Source of the DNA: Raineyella fluvialis
GTDB taxonomy: Bacteria > Actinomycetota > Actinomycetes > Propionibacteriales > Propionibacteriaceae
DNA: 64,000 nucleotides
Direction: 5' to 3'
Assembly: GCF_009646095.1 (NCBI RefSeq)
Contig: NZ_CP045725.1
Location: 2,914,001-2,978,000 of the forward strand
How positions within the stretch are numbered: the stretch's first letter is position 1; each line of letters begins with the position of its first letter. The translations under genes and the position numbers were made by a program. The notes below the pieces were generated by a model. The model worked only from the letters and a program-made list of their open reading frames with translations, ran no database searches and was not told the origin of the DNA. Shown here in pieces: positions 46,907-56,335 of the stretch.

Positions 46907-48232
46907 GTGCTGAACATTGTCGATCTTCGTGACCAGGTGGACGCCGAGGTGGACTACTCCACCATGGTGCCCCGCGCCCCCTTCGACGTGACCGCAGCCC
47001 TCGACATCGTCGCGCCCGTCTGCCAGGACGTCGCGACCCACGGTGTCGCGGCTCTGCGCCGGCTGTCGGAGAAGTTCGACCACGTGGTTCCGGAGCATCT
47101 GCGGGTGCCGGCAGAGGCTCTTCAGCACGCCCTCGACGAGCTCGACCCGCTGGTCCGCCAGGCGTACGAGATCGCCATCGAACGTCGCCGCGTCGTCGCC
47201 CAGCAGGAACTCGGCCCCCAGCAGGTCGACGTCGAGGTGGCGACCGGCGCGGTCATCAGCCAGAAGATGATCCCGGTCAACCGGGTCGGCCTCTACGTCC
47301 CCGGCGGGCGCGCACCGCTGGCCTCCTCGGTGATCCACAACGTCGTCCCGGCCCAGGTCGCGGGCGTACGGCAGATCGCCGTCACCTCGCCGCCGCAGGC
47401 CGACTTCGGCGGTCTGCCGCACCCGAACATCCTCGCCGTCTGCGCCCTGCTCGGCGTCGAGGAGGTCTACGCGGTCGGCGGCTCCCAGGCCGTGGCGATG
47501 TTCGCGTACGGCGTGCCCGACCTCTGTCGCCCGGTCGACATGATCTGCGGGCCGGGCAACATCTACGTCGCGGCCGCCAAGCGCTACGTCCAGGGCAAGG
47601 TCGGCATCGACTCCGAGGCCGGACCGACCGAGATCGCCATCGTCGCCGACGACAGCGCGATCCCCAGCCACGTCGCCGCCGACATGGTCTCCCAGGCCGA
47701 GCATGACCCGATGGCCGGCGCGGTCCTGATCACCGACTCCGAGGAGCTCGCCGCCCGCGTCGACGCCGTCATCGCGACCCAGGCCGTCGAGGCCCGGCAC
47801 AGTGAGCGGATCCACGAGGCGCTGAAGGGTGAGCAGTCCGGCATCGTCCTGGTGCGGGACATGGAGCAGGGGCTCGCGGTCGCCGACGCGTACGCCGCCG
47901 AACACCTGGAGATCCACACCCGCGATGCGGAGGCGCTCGCCCAGCGGGTCACGAACGCCGGCGCGATCTTCATCGGCACCTGGTCGCCGGTGTCGCTCGG
48001 CGACTACCTTGCAGGGTCGACCCACGTGCTGCCGACGGGCGGCGGGGCCAAGCACTCCTCCGGGCTGAACGTGAAGTCGTTCCTCCGCGCGGTGCACCTG
48101 ATCCGCTACCAACGGGGCGCCACGGACGCCGTGGCGAAGGACGTCATCACCTTCGCCGAGTCCGAGGACCTGCCCTCACACGGCAACGCCCTGCGTGTCC
48201 GCGTCGAGGACCCCGAGGGGAGCCGGTCGTGA
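46907..48232 (+). CDS. hisD: Histidinol dehydrogenase
   Basis: Zinc enzyme for the last two oxidations of histidine synthesis; 441 residues. Motifs: VGLYVPGGRAPLASSVIHNV, AVGGSQAVAMFAYG, CGPGNIYVAAAKRYV, GIDSEAGPTEIAIVAD, and the metal-ligand His in SQAEHDP and AEHLEI. The GTG at 46907 is probably leaderless. It overlaps hisC by GTGA. First gene of hisD-hisC-hisB-hisH-priA. Confidence 0.96.
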   Translation: MLNIVDLRDQVDAEVDYSTMVPRAPFDVTAALDIVAPVCQDVATHGVAALRRLSEKFDHVVPEHLRVPAEALQHALDELDPLVRQAYEIAIERRRVVAQQELGPQQVDVEVATGAVISQKMIPVNRVGLYVPGGRAPLASSVIHNVVPAQVAGVRQIAVTSPPQADFGGLPHPNILAVCALLGVEEVYAVGGSQAVAMFAYGVPDLCRPVDMICGPGNIYVAAAKRYVQGKVGIDSEAGPTEIAIVADDSAIPSHVAADMVSQAEHDPMAGAVLITDSEELAARVDAVIATQAVEARHSERIHEALKGEQSGIVLVRDMEQGLAVADAYAAEHLEIHTRDAEALAQRVTNAGAIFIGTWSPVSLGDYLAGSTHVLPTGGGAKHSSGLNVKSFLRAVHLIRYQRGATDAVAKDVITFAESEDLPSHGNALRVRVEDPEGSRS

Positions 48233-49385
48233 CCGACGTCCCGCTGAGGGCCGCGGCTGACGTCGGCCTGGCCGACCTGCCCCTGCGTCCCGAACTTGTC
48301 GGCGAGGAACCGTACGGTGCCCCCCAGTTGGACGTGCCGGTCTGCCTCAACGTCAACGAGAACCCGTACGGGCCGAGCCCCGAGGTGCTGGCCGACATCT
48401 CCCGCGCCGTCACCACGGCGGCCGCCTCGATGAACCGCTACCCCGACCGTGAGGCGACGGCGCTGCGGGTGGCCCTGGCCGGTTACCTCAACCGGGGCGG
48501 CTACGCGCTGACGGCGAACCACATCTGGGCGGCGAACGGGTCGAACGAGGTGATGGTCCACCTGATGCAGGCCTTCGCGGGCCCCGATCGGGTGGTGATG
48601 TCGTTCCCCCCGACGTACTCGATGTACCCGGAGTACGCCCGCGACACCCACAGCCGTTATGTGACGGTCCCGCGGCGCGAGGACTTCACCATCGACGTGG
48701 ACGAGGCGCTGAAGCGGATCGGCCTGGACCGGCCGGACCTGATCATCGTCTGCTCACCGAACAATCCGACCGGCACCAGCACCGATCTCGAGGTGCTGCG
48801 CACGCTCTGCCGGGCGACCGACGCCATCGTGGTGGCGGACGAGGCCTACCAAGAGTTCGCGCGGGAGGGCACCCGCTCGGCGCTCGACCTGCTGCCCGAC
48901 CACCCCAACCTGGTGGTCAGCCGCACCATGTCGAAGGCCTTCGCGTTCGCGGGGGACGGCTCGGCTACCTCGCGGCTGCCCCGGCGATCGTGGACGCCTG
49001 CCGTATCGTCCGGCTGCCGTACCACCTGTCGACCATCACCCAGGCCGTGGCCAGGGTGGCCCTCGAGCACGCGGACGAGATGCTGTCCCGGGTCGACGAC
49101 CTGCGCTCGGAGCGGGACAAGCTGGTCACCTGGCTGGGCGAGCAGGGGCTGCGGACCGCCGAGACGAATGCGAACTTCGTCCTCTTCGGCCGCTTCGAGG
49201 ACCGCCACGCCGTCTTCGAGGGCCTGCTCGATCGCGGCGTGCTGATCCGCGAGGTCGGTCCGGAGGGTTGGTTGCGGGTCAGCGCCGGCACGCCCGCTGA
49301 GATGGACGCGTTCCGGACCGCCCTGCTGGAGGTCCTGCCGAGCACCCGCGTGCTGACCGACCCGACCGCGAACACCGAGGAGTGA
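48229..49385 (+). CDS. hisC: Histidinol-phosphate aminotransferase, with one-base frameshift
   Basis: PLP aminotransferase that converts imidazole acetol phosphate to histidinol phosphate. N-terminal part shows [24 protein letters not shown] and [12 protein letters not shown]; the PLP lysine is in [11 protein letters not shown]. The frame breaks in the G run 48951-48955; one more G gives [20 protein letters not shown] and joins to [19 protein letters not shown]. Repaired length is 385 residues. GTG start overlaps the hisD stop. Confidence 0.94.
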
Positions 49386-49387
49386 CG

Positions 49388-50005
49388 ATGGGCGAGCGTT
49401 CCGCCGAGATCAACCGGGAAACCTCCGAGTCCTCCGTCTTGGTGCGGATCGACCTCGACGGCCGGGGCCGGACGGAGATCAGCACCGGTGTCCCGTTCTA
49501 CGACCACATGCTCACCTCCCTGGGCAAGCACGGCCTGTTCGACCTGACGATCCGGACCACCGGCGACGTCGACGTCGACGCCCACCACAGCGTCGAGGAC
49601 ACCGCGATCGTGCTGGGGCAGGCCTTCCTGCGCGCCCTCGGCGACAAGAAGGGGATCCGGCGCTTCGCCGATGCGTACGTGCCGCTGGACGAGGCGCTGG
49701 CCCATGCGGTCGTCGACGTCTCCGGGCGTCCCTACAGCGTCGTGTCCGGTGAGCCGGACGGCCAGGCGTACGCCCTCATCGGGGGAGGCGGCGGCGCGGT
49801 GCCCTACGCCGGCTCGATGACCCGGCACGTGCTGGAGACCTTCGCAGCCAATGCGCAGATGTGCCTCCACCTGCGTCTGCTGGCCGGTCGCGATCCGCAT
49901 CACATCGTCGAGGCGCAGTTCAAGGCCCTTGCCCGGGCCCTGCGCGACGCCGTCGCGCTCGACCCGCGGGTCGAGGGCGTGCCGTCCACGAAGGGAGCCC
50001 TGTGA
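49388..50005 (+). CDS. hisB: Imidazoleglycerol-phosphate dehydratase
   Basis: Mn-dependent dehydratase, single-domain form, 205 residues. Metal-binding His/Glu motifs: [34 protein letters not shown], and [23 protein letters not shown] at 49388 is preferred because GAGGAG lies 5 bases upstream; the GTG at 49382, overlapping the hisC stop, is the alternative. Its stop overlaps the hisH ATG. Confidence 0.95.
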   Translation: MGERSAEINRETSESSVLVRIDLDGRGRTEISTGVPFYDHMLTSLGKHGLFDLTIRTTGDVDVDAHHSVEDTAIVLGQAFLRALGDKKGIRRFADAYVPLDEALAHAVVDVSGRPYSVVSGEPDGQAYALIGGGGGAVPYAGSMTRHVLETFAANAQMCLHLRLLAGRDPHHIVEAQFKALARALRDAVALDPRVEGVPSTKGAL

Positions 50006-50634
50006 TGGCCCCGATCGTCGCACTGCTCGACTACGGGTCCGGCAATCTCCGCTCCGCCGAGCGGGCCCTCGAGGCCGCCGGCGCGGACGTACGGCTCACT
50101 GCTGATCCGGTCCTCGGTCGCGACGCGGACGGGCTGGTGGTGCCCGGAGTGGGCGCCTTCGCGGCCTGTGTCGAGGGCCTTCGCGCGGTCGACGGGGAGT
50201 CGGTGATCCGCGACCGGGTCGCCGCCGGCGGCCCGGTGCTGGGCATCTGCGTCGGGCACCAGATCCTCTTCGGTGCCGGGGACGAGCACGGCAAGCACAG
50301 CACCGGTGTCGGCGTGCTGCCGGGGGTCGTCGACCGGTTGCGGGCCCGGCGGCTGCCCCACATGGGGTGGAACACCGTCGAGGCAGCTGCGGGCAGCACC
50401 CTCTTCGCGGGCGTCGAGGACGCCTGGTTCTACTTCGTCCACAGCTACGGGGTGCACGCCGGCGCCGCCTTGCAGGACCTGCCCGGGGGGCGCCTCACCT
50501 ACGCCACCCACGAACAGGACAGGTTCGTCGCGGCGGTCGAGGCGGGCCCGGTGTCGTCCACCCAGTTCCACCCGGAGAAGTCCGGCGAGGCCGGCGCCCG
50601 GCTGCTCCGCAACTGGATCGCGACCCTCGGTTGA
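50005..50634 (+). CDS. hisH: Imidazole glycerol phosphate synthase subunit HisH
   Basis: Glutaminase subunit that passes ammonia to HisF; 209 residues, class I amidotransferase. The nucleophile is Cys82 (LGICVGHQILF) and the His-Glu pair lies in TQFHPEKS. The ATG overlaps the hisB stop (TGATG). No hisF is found in the window, so its partner is encoded elsewhere. Confidence 0.95.
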   Translation: MAPIVALLDYGSGNLRSAERALEAAGADVRLTADPVLGRDADGLVVPGVGAFAACVEGLRAVDGESVIRDRVAAGGPVLGICVGHQILFGAGDEHGKHSTGVGVLPGVVDRLRARRLPHMGWNTVEAAAGSTLFAGVEDAWFYFVHSYGVHAGAALQDLPGGRLTYATHEQDRFVAAVEAGPVSSTQFHPEKSGEAGARLLRNWIATLG

Positions 50635-50657
50635 GCGGGGACGTCAGCGATGTCCGG

Positions 50658-50663
50658 TAGGGT
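50658..50663 (+). promoter_or_regulatory. -10 hexamer of priA
   Basis: TAGGGT lies 7 bases before the GTG at 50671, in the leaderless arrangement, indicating an internal start of transcription within the his cluster. Confidence 0.55.
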
Positions 50664-50670
50664 TCCGTCC

Positions 50671-51417
50671 GTGAAACCCTTGGAACTCCTCCCTGCAGTC
50701 GATGTCCGCCATGGCCAGGCCGTCCAGCTGGTCCAGGGGATCGCCGGCACCGACAAGCGGTTCGGCGACCCGGTGGCCGCGGCCAAGCGTTGGCAGGACG
50801 CGGGCTCGGAGTGGCTGCACCTGGTCGACCTCGACGCCGCCTTCGGCGAGGGGGACAACGCCGACATCCTGGCGGAGGTCGTCCGATCGGTCGACATGAA
50901 GGTTGAGATGTCCGGCGGCATCCGCGACGACGCCTCGCTGGAACGGGCGCTCGCCACGGGCTGTACCCGGGTCAACATCGGCACCGCCGCCCTCGAGAAG
51001 CCCGAGTGGTGCGCCGAGGTGATCCGTACCTACGGTGACAAGGTGGCCATCGGGCTCGACGTCAAGGGCGACCGACTCGCGGCGCGCGGCTGGACCCGTG
51101 AGGGCGGCAACGTCTTCGAGGTGCTCCAGCGGCTCGACGACGAGGGCTGCCAGCGCTACGTGGTGACCGACGTCCGGTCCGACGGCATGCTGTCGGGGCC
51201 GAATCTGCAACTGCTCGGCGCGATCTGCGCCCGGACCGAGGCCCCCGTGGTCGCCTCCGGCGGGGTTTCCAGCCTGGAAGACCTGCGCCAGCTGGCCGGT
51301 CTGGTGTCGATCGGCGTCGAGGGCGCCATCGTGGGCACCGCGCTCTACCTGGGCAACTTCACCGTCGAGGATGCCCTTGATCTCACCCGCAGCATCGCAA
51401 CCGCCCTCGAGCAGTAG
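50671..51417 (+). CDS. priA: Phosphoribosyl isomerase PriA (HisA/TrpF)
   Basis: TIM-barrel isomerase, 248 residues. In actinobacteria that lack trpF, PriA isomerises both ProFAR (histidine) and phosphoribosyl anthranilate (tryptophan). Both catalytic Asp are visible, in [13 protein letters not shown] near residue 10 and [13 protein letters not shown] near 172. No trpF occurs beside trpE or trpC in this window, which favours the dual enzyme. GTG at 50671 is chosen because TAGGGT is 7 bases upstream; an in-frame ATG at 50650 is less likely. Confidence 0.88.
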   Translation: MKPLELLPAVDVRHGQAVQLVQGIAGTDKRFGDPVAAAKRWQDAGSEWLHLVDLDAAFGEGDNADILAEVVRSVDMKVEMSGGIRDDASLERALATGCTRVNIGTAALEKPEWCAEVIRTYGDKVAIGLDVKGDRLAARGWTREGGNVFEVLQRLDDEGCQRYVVTDVRSDGMLSGPNLQLLGAICARTEAPVVASGGVSSLEDLRQLAGLVSIGVEGAIVGTALYLGNFTVEDALDLTRSIATALEQ

Positions 51418-51427
51418 GACACACGCC

Positions 51428-53767
51428 TTGACGATTTCCACCGACATCCCCGAGGTCGTCGGGCCGCCGCCGCTGGGCGGACGCCTGCGTGATCTGCTGG
51501 CCGGCAAGAAGATCGTGATGACCGGCGCCACCGGCTTCATCGGCGAGCAGTTGCTCTGGAAGATCCTCACCGAGCTGCCCGAGACCACTCCCGCCGTCCT
51601 GGTGCGCCGCAAGGGTTCGGCCTCGGCACGTGACCGGGTGATCACCCTGGTCGGCAAGCCGATCTTCCGTGACCTGGTGAAGGCCGCGGGCAGCAAGGCC
51701 GAGCTGGTCGACTCGCGCATCGAGGTGATCGAGGGTGACCTGCCCAACGTTCCGCCCCTGCCGCGCGACCTCGATGTGGTGCTGCACTGTGCCGGCGACG
51801 TGTCCTTCGACCCGCCGATCGACAAGGCCTTCGCGACCAACACGGTCGGCACCCGGGCCCTGATGGACGCGATGCTGGCGGCGGTCACCGACGACGCCGG
51901 GACACTGGTCAAGGTGCCGCACTACGTGCACGTCTCGACCGCGTACACGGCCGGACGACGCCGCGGCATGATCCCCGAGGCGCAGCACGTCCACGACATC
52001 GACTACGACACGGAGACCCGCTGGGGACTCAAGCTCAAGGAGACGATCGAGCTCGAGTCCCGGACCCCGGAACGGCTCACCCGACTGCGGCGTCAGGCCG
52101 AGCGGGTGCACCGCAAGGCCGGCTATCTGACCACCGCGCGGGACACCGAGCAGCGGCGTCGCGACTGGGTCCACGACAAACTGGTCGAGGCCGGCACGGA
52201 GCGCGCCCGCTCACTCGGCTGGACCGACTGCTACACCCTCACCAAGGCCCTCGGTGAGCGGGTGGTCGCGGACGTCGGGCGCGACATCAGGGTGTCGGTC
52301 GTCCGCCCGGCCATCGTCGAGTCCTCGCTGAAGTACCCCTATCCCGGGTGGATCGAGGGCTTCAAGATGGCCGATCCGATCATCCTGGCGTACGGCAAGG
52401 GCAACATGCCCGAGCTCCCCGCCTCGCCGGACTCGGTGATCGACATCGTGCCCTGCGACATGGTCGTCAACGCCACTCTCGCGGTCTGCGCCACCGAGCC
52501 GCAGATCGGCAAGCCGGTCTTCTATCACGTCAACTCGGGCGCACGGAACCCGCTGACCTTCGCCGACCTGTACGACCACGTCCGGCGCTACTTCCTCGAC
52601 CATCCGCTGAGTCCCGGGGGACGGGGGGCGGCGCACCTGCCGACCTGGAGCTTCCCGGGCGCCCAGCGGGTCGACCAGCTGCTCAACACCTCGACGAAGG
52701 CGTACCAGTTCGCCGACATGGCGCTCAAGGTCGCCCCGCGCGTCGAGATCTTCCGCCGGCTGGCCCGCGACCTCGACAAGGGCGGCGAGCAGATCGCCTT
52801 CCTGCGCCGCTACCTCACCATCTACGGCGAGTACCTGCGTTCCGAGGTCACCTACCTGGACGACAACACGCTCGCGCTGCACAACGAGCTCGACCCGGCC
52901 GACCTCGAGGCCTTCGCCTTCGACTCCTCGGTGTACGACTGGAAGGACTACATCGAGGACATCCACTGCCCGGCGGTCACCAAGCCGGTGCGCCGGATGG
53001 AGGAGCTCAAGCGGCGCCGTAGTGCGCGCCCGGCGACCTACCGCGAACTCACCGCGGCCAAGGAGCCGGGCACCGTCCTGGCCGCCTTCGACCTCGACGG
53101 CACCGTCCTCAACTCCGACGTGATCCGCAGCTACCTGTGGGCCAAGCTCCCCGAACTCGGCCGGTGGGGCCGGGCCAAGGAGGTGGCTTCCCTGGTGCGG
53201 GACCTGCCGGGCTACCTGTGGACCGAGAACCGGGACCGGGGCGCCTTCCTGCGCTCGCTCTACCGCCGCTACCGCGGCGCCGACCTGGCCGCTCTGGAGG
53301 ACTTCGTCGACCAGGAGCTCACCGAGGTGATCATGGACCGGCTCGCCCCCGAGGCGATCCGCCGGATCCGCGACCACCGCGAGGCGGGCCACGTGACGAT
53401 CCTGCTCACCGGCACCATCCGGCCCTTCACCCGCCCGCTCGCCCCGCTCTTCGACGAGATCGTCGCCGCGGACCTGGCGACGGACGAGCAGGGCCGCTGC
53501 ACCGGCTACCTCACCGGCCCGCCACTGGTCGGCGAGTCACGTCCGGCATGGCTGCGCTACTACGCGGCCACCCGAGGCATCGACCTGAAGGCCAGCTATG
53601 CGTACGCCGACTCCCACGCCGACGAGTCGATGCTGCGGGCAGTGGGCAATCCGGTGGCCGTCAACCCCGACGTCCCGCTGATGCGGGTGGCGCAGGCCGA
53701 CCACTGGTCGATCGTGGAATGGAGCTCCCACAGCGCCGGGAGCCGCAACCGGCCGCGCGGCCGCTAG
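51428..53767 (+). CDS. Fatty acyl reductase-like SDR fused to a HAD-IB hydrolase
   Basis: A 779-residue two-domain protein. The N-terminal part is an extended SDR of the male-sterility/fatty acyl-CoA reductase type: VMTGATGFIGEQLL (32-39 for the core), HCAGDVSFDPP, and the active-site Tyr269/Lys273 in CYTLTKALGE. After a helical sterile-like region, a HAD-IB phosphatase-like domain begins with FDLDGTVLNSDVI (Asp555 and Asp557), then ILLTGTIRPF and YADSHADESML. The pair suggests reduction of an acyl thioester to an alcohol plus a phosphatase step, but no substrate is known. TTG at 51428 is a low-confidence start 11 bases after priA; an in-frame ATG at 51371 overlaps priA. Confidence 0.85.
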   Translation: MTISTDIPEVVGPPPLGGRLRDLLAGKKIVMTGATGFIGEQLLWKILTELPETTPAVLVRRKGSASARDRVITLVGKPIFRDLVKAAGSKAELVDSRIEVIEGDLPNVPPLPRDLDVVLHCAGDVSFDPPIDKAFATNTVGTRALMDAMLAAVTDDAGTLVKVPHYVHVSTAYTAGRRRGMIPEAQHVHDIDYDTETRWGLKLKETIELESRTPERLTRLRRQAERVHRKAGYLTTARDTEQRRRDWVHDKLVEAGTERARSLGWTDCYTLTKALGERVVADVGRDIRVSVVRPAIVESSLKYPYPGWIEGFKMADPIILAYGKGNMPELPASPDSVIDIVPCDMVVNATLAVCATEPQIGKPVFYHVNSGARNPLTFADLYDHVRRYFLDHPLSPGGRGAAHLPTWSFPGAQRVDQLLNTSTKAYQFADMALKVAPRVEIFRRLARDLDKGGEQIAFLRRYLTIYGEYLRSEVTYLDDNTLALHNELDPADLEAFAFDSSVYDWKDYIEDIHCPAVTKPVRRMEELKRRRSARPATYRELTAAKEPGTVLAAFDLDGTVLNSDVIRSYLWAKLPELGRWGRAKEVASLVRDLPGYLWTENRDRGAFLRSLYRRYRGADLAALEDFVDQELTEVIMDRLAPEAIRRIRDHREAGHVTILLTGTIRPFTRPLAPLFDEIVAADLATDEQGRCTGYLTGPPLVGESRPAWLRYYAATRGIDLKASYAYADSHADESMLRAVGNPVAVNPDVPLMRVAQADHWSIVEWSSHSAGSRNRPRGR

Positions 53768-53783
53768 ACGAGGAGAGCCGAAC

Positions 53784-55325
53784 ATGACACGACCGGGATT
53801 CATCCTCGAAGTCGAGAAGCGCACCCCCGCCCTGCTGATCGGTGACGGGGGAGCGGGCCACCTGGCCACGCTGCCGCTCGGCACCCAGGTGGTCTATCCG
53901 AACGAGTACGACGCCACCATTCTGGACGTCAACCAGGCGATCGGCGCCGCCCTGCGCACTCCGCGCGGCTCCGCCCCGCTCGCCGAGTTGCTCGGCCCCG
54001 GCCGGACGCTGACCGTGGTGGTCAGTGGGCTGGACGTCGCGCCGATGGCCCAGGACATCCGCGGCAGGCTGGTCGAGCAGATCCTCGACGTCGCGGCCTC
54101 CCGCCAGGTCAACGACGTCCGCGTCCTGATCGCGGTCGGCATCGGGCGCCGGCTCACGGACCGAGAGCTCGTCGCCGTGCTCGGACAGCGTGTCGTCGAC
54201 GCCCTGCAGCCGGACGGGCTCGTGCTCCAGCATGACCTCGCCGATCCCGCGGGGAGCGCCGACCTCGGCCTGACCGAAGCCGGTGAGCCCGTCCTGGTGA
54301 ACCGCCGGCTCGCCGAGTCGGACGTCGTGGTGACGGTGAACGTGGCTCGCGCCTTCGAGGACGCCGGAGCCGGATTCCTCGCCGAGGGTGTCGTCGCGGG
54401 GCCCACGCTGGACGTCTGTCTGGGCTTCGGTGCGGTGGACGGCGCGCTCGAGCGGGTCGCCGCCGTCCTCGCGGAGAAGCTGCCGCTGTTCGCCATCGAC
54501 GTGGTCACCGACCAGGCCGACGTCGCGCCCTCGTTCGACTACCTCGGTCGGCGCGAGTGGGAGTGGAGCGTACGTCAGCGCCTGGCCCTCCGCCTGGCCC
54601 GCCAGGGCCGGGGCGTCGCCCGCGACCGGCTGTACCGCTCCATGTGGGAGGCCGGTCATCCCCGAGCGACGGCGGCCATCACCGCCGGGGCCGCCACGGA
54701 CGTGGCCGAGGCGACCCGACGGGTGCTCGCCGACCAGCAGGTGGTGCAGCTTCCCGCCCCGGTCGATGTGCTGATCACCTCAGCCCCGGGGCGCACCCGT
54801 TACAACGCCGGGACACCGGCCGACCCGATCACGGCGGCCTGGTCGGCCCTGCGCGGGCTCGATCGGCCCGGCAGCCCGCTGCGTCAGGGCGGTGCGGTGA
54901 TCATCAGCCATCCGCTACGTCAGGACTTCAGCAGCACCGAGCACCAGGCCTCGGGTGACTTCTTCGCCCAGGTGCTGACCCGGACCACCGACCCCGCGGT
55001 GATCAACGCGGAGCACGAACGCCGCTTCGCGGAGGACGACTGGTACGGCCACGTCCACCGCGATCGGCATGCGTACGCGGGTATTCTTCCCGTGTACCAG
55101 TGGTACGCGATCTCCCGGGCCCGGGCCCACTGCGGCGACATCGTCTGGGTCGGCGCGGATCGGGAGAGCGCGGCCCGGATGGGGATGCGCGCGGCGACCA
55201 CCCTCGCCGATGCGCTGGAGATCGTGTCGAACCGGGTCGGTCCGGACCCGCGGGTCGGGTACCTGCACCCCGGGGCGACCATGGTCACTGATGTCGTCGA
55301 CGAACGTGTGGAAGGACGGGGGTGA
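53784..55325 (+). CDS. LarA-like (DUF2088) protein lacking the nickel-pincer residues
   Basis: A 513-residue protein of the lactate-racemase N-terminal (DUF2088) type: VVYPNEYDATILDVNQAI, LTVVVSGLDVAP, LTDRELVAVLG, and a late LGFGAVDGALERVA. At the positions where LarA has the metal-site His and the pincer Lys the sequence reads GIGRRLTDREL (119-129) and FEDAGAGFLAEG (191-202), so the ligands (His108, His174, Lys184 in L. plantarum LarA numbering) appear to be missing. Racemase activity is therefore unlikely. The C-terminal half (FAEDDWYGHVHRDRHAYAGI) is not recognised. ATG at 53784 has AGGAGAG upstream; 16 bases after the FAR-HAD gene, so likely co-transcribed. Confidence 0.75.
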   Translation: MTRPGFILEVEKRTPALLIGDGGAGHLATLPLGTQVVYPNEYDATILDVNQAIGAALRTPRGSAPLAELLGPGRTLTVVVSGLDVAPMAQDIRGRLVEQILDVAASRQVNDVRVLIAVGIGRRLTDRELVAVLGQRVVDALQPDGLVLQHDLADPAGSADLGLTEAGEPVLVNRRLAESDVVVTVNVARAFEDAGAGFLAEGVVAGPTLDVCLGFGAVDGALERVAAVLAEKLPLFAIDVVTDQADVAPSFDYLGRREWEWSVRQRLALRLARQGRGVARDRLYRSMWEAGHPRATAAITAGAATDVAEATRRVLADQQVVQLPAPVDVLITSAPGRTRYNAGTPADPITAAWSALRGLDRPGSPLRQGGAVIISHPLRQDFSSTEHQASGDFFAQVLTRTTDPAVINAEHERRFAEDDWYGHVHRDRHAYAGILPVYQWYAISRARAHCGDIVWVGADRESAARMGMRAATTLADALEIVSNRVGPDPRVGYLHPGATMVTDVVDERVEGRG

Positions 55326-55332
55326 CGCAGTC

Positions 55333-55524
55333 ATGAGCATGAGCACCGACATCGCCGGAGGACGAGTACCCGACCCCGGTGGGGAGCGCCCTCCCGCTCC
55401 CGGATGGACCGGCCGGTTCACCGGGACGACCGCTCCCGCCGTCGAGAGCGGTGCGGCGCCATGGCGCCGCCGCTGGGCGCAGTCCGTGCCAGCGACCCCC
55501 GAACACCCGCGCATCTGGGGCTGA
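55333..55524 (+). CDS. Small 63-residue ORF, unknown function
   Basis: ORF 7 bases after the LarA-like stop and 33 bases before yebC. Protein is Pro/Gly/Arg-rich with three Trp (PGWTGRF, APWRRRWAQSV) and ends HPRIWG. No family recognised and no clear ribosome site; could be a peptide or partner of the LarA-like protein, or non-coding. Confidence 0.35.
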   Translation: MSMSTDIAGGRVPDPGGERPPAPGWTGRFTGTTAPAVESGAAPWRRRWAQSVPATPEHPRIWG

Positions 55525-55557
55525 CGCCCCGGGGCGCACATCAGACAGGAGTCACCC

Positions 55558-56325
55558 ATGAGTGGGCATTCCAAGTGGGCCACCACGAAGCACAAGAAGG
55601 CCGTCATCGATGCCAAGCGCGGCAAGCTCTTCGCCAAGCTGATCAAGAACATCGAGGTCGCCGCCCGTGTCGGTGGCGGTGACCCCGGCGGCAACCCGAC
55701 CCTCTACGACGCCATCCAGAAGGCGAAGAAGTCCTCGGTGCCGAACGACAACATCGACCGCGCCGTCAAGCGCGGCTCCGGTGAGGGCAGCGAGGCCGTC
55801 AACTACGAGACGATCATGTACGAGGCGTACGGCCCCGCGGGCATCGCCCTGCTGATCGAGTGCCTCACCGACAACCGCAACCGCGCGGCCTCCGACGTCC
55901 GGGTGGCCATCACCCGCAACGGCGGCACGGTCGCCGACCCGGGGTCGACCTCGCGGATGTTCCAGCGCAAGGGCGTCGTGTCGGTCGCCAAGAAGCAGGA
56001 CGGCAAGGAGTTGAGCGAGGACGACCTGCTCGAGGCGACCCTGGAGGCCGACCCGGAGGACGTCCAGGACGCCGGGGAGTCGTTCCGTGTGATCAGCGAC
56101 CCCAACGCTGTCGTCGACGTACGCAAGGCGATCCAGGCCGCGGGGCTGGACTACGACTCCGCCGAGGTGGAGTTCGTGCCGGACTTCACCCAGCAGGTCA
56201 ACCTCGAGACCTTCGAGAAGGTCGAGAAGCTGGTCGATGCCATCGACGACCTGGACGACGTGCAGAACGTCTACGGCAACTACGAGCCCGACGCCGAGGC
56301 ACTCGCGTCCCTCTCCGAGGACTGA
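55558..56325 (+). CDS. yebC: YebC/TACO1-family protein
   Basis: A 255-residue cytoplasmic protein of the YebC family, linked to translation of difficult stretches or to transcription control. Family start [20 protein letters not shown] is clear, with later [18 protein letters not shown] and [13 protein letters not shown] at 55558 follows CAGGAG. Next to ruvC, as in most actinobacteria. Confidence 0.95.
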   Translation: MSGHSKWATTKHKKAVIDAKRGKLFAKLIKNIEVAARVGGGDPGGNPTLYDAIQKAKKSSVPNDNIDRAVKRGSGEGSEAVNYETIMYEAYGPAGIALLIECLTDNRNRAASDVRVAITRNGGTVADPGSTSRMFQRKGVVSVAKKQDGKELSEDDLLEATLEADPEDVQDAGESFRVISDPNAVVDVRKAIQAAGLDYDSAEVEFVPDFTQQVNLETFEKVEKLVDAIDDLDDVQNVYGNYEPDAEALASLSED

Positions 56326-56335
56326 GACCGGCGGC

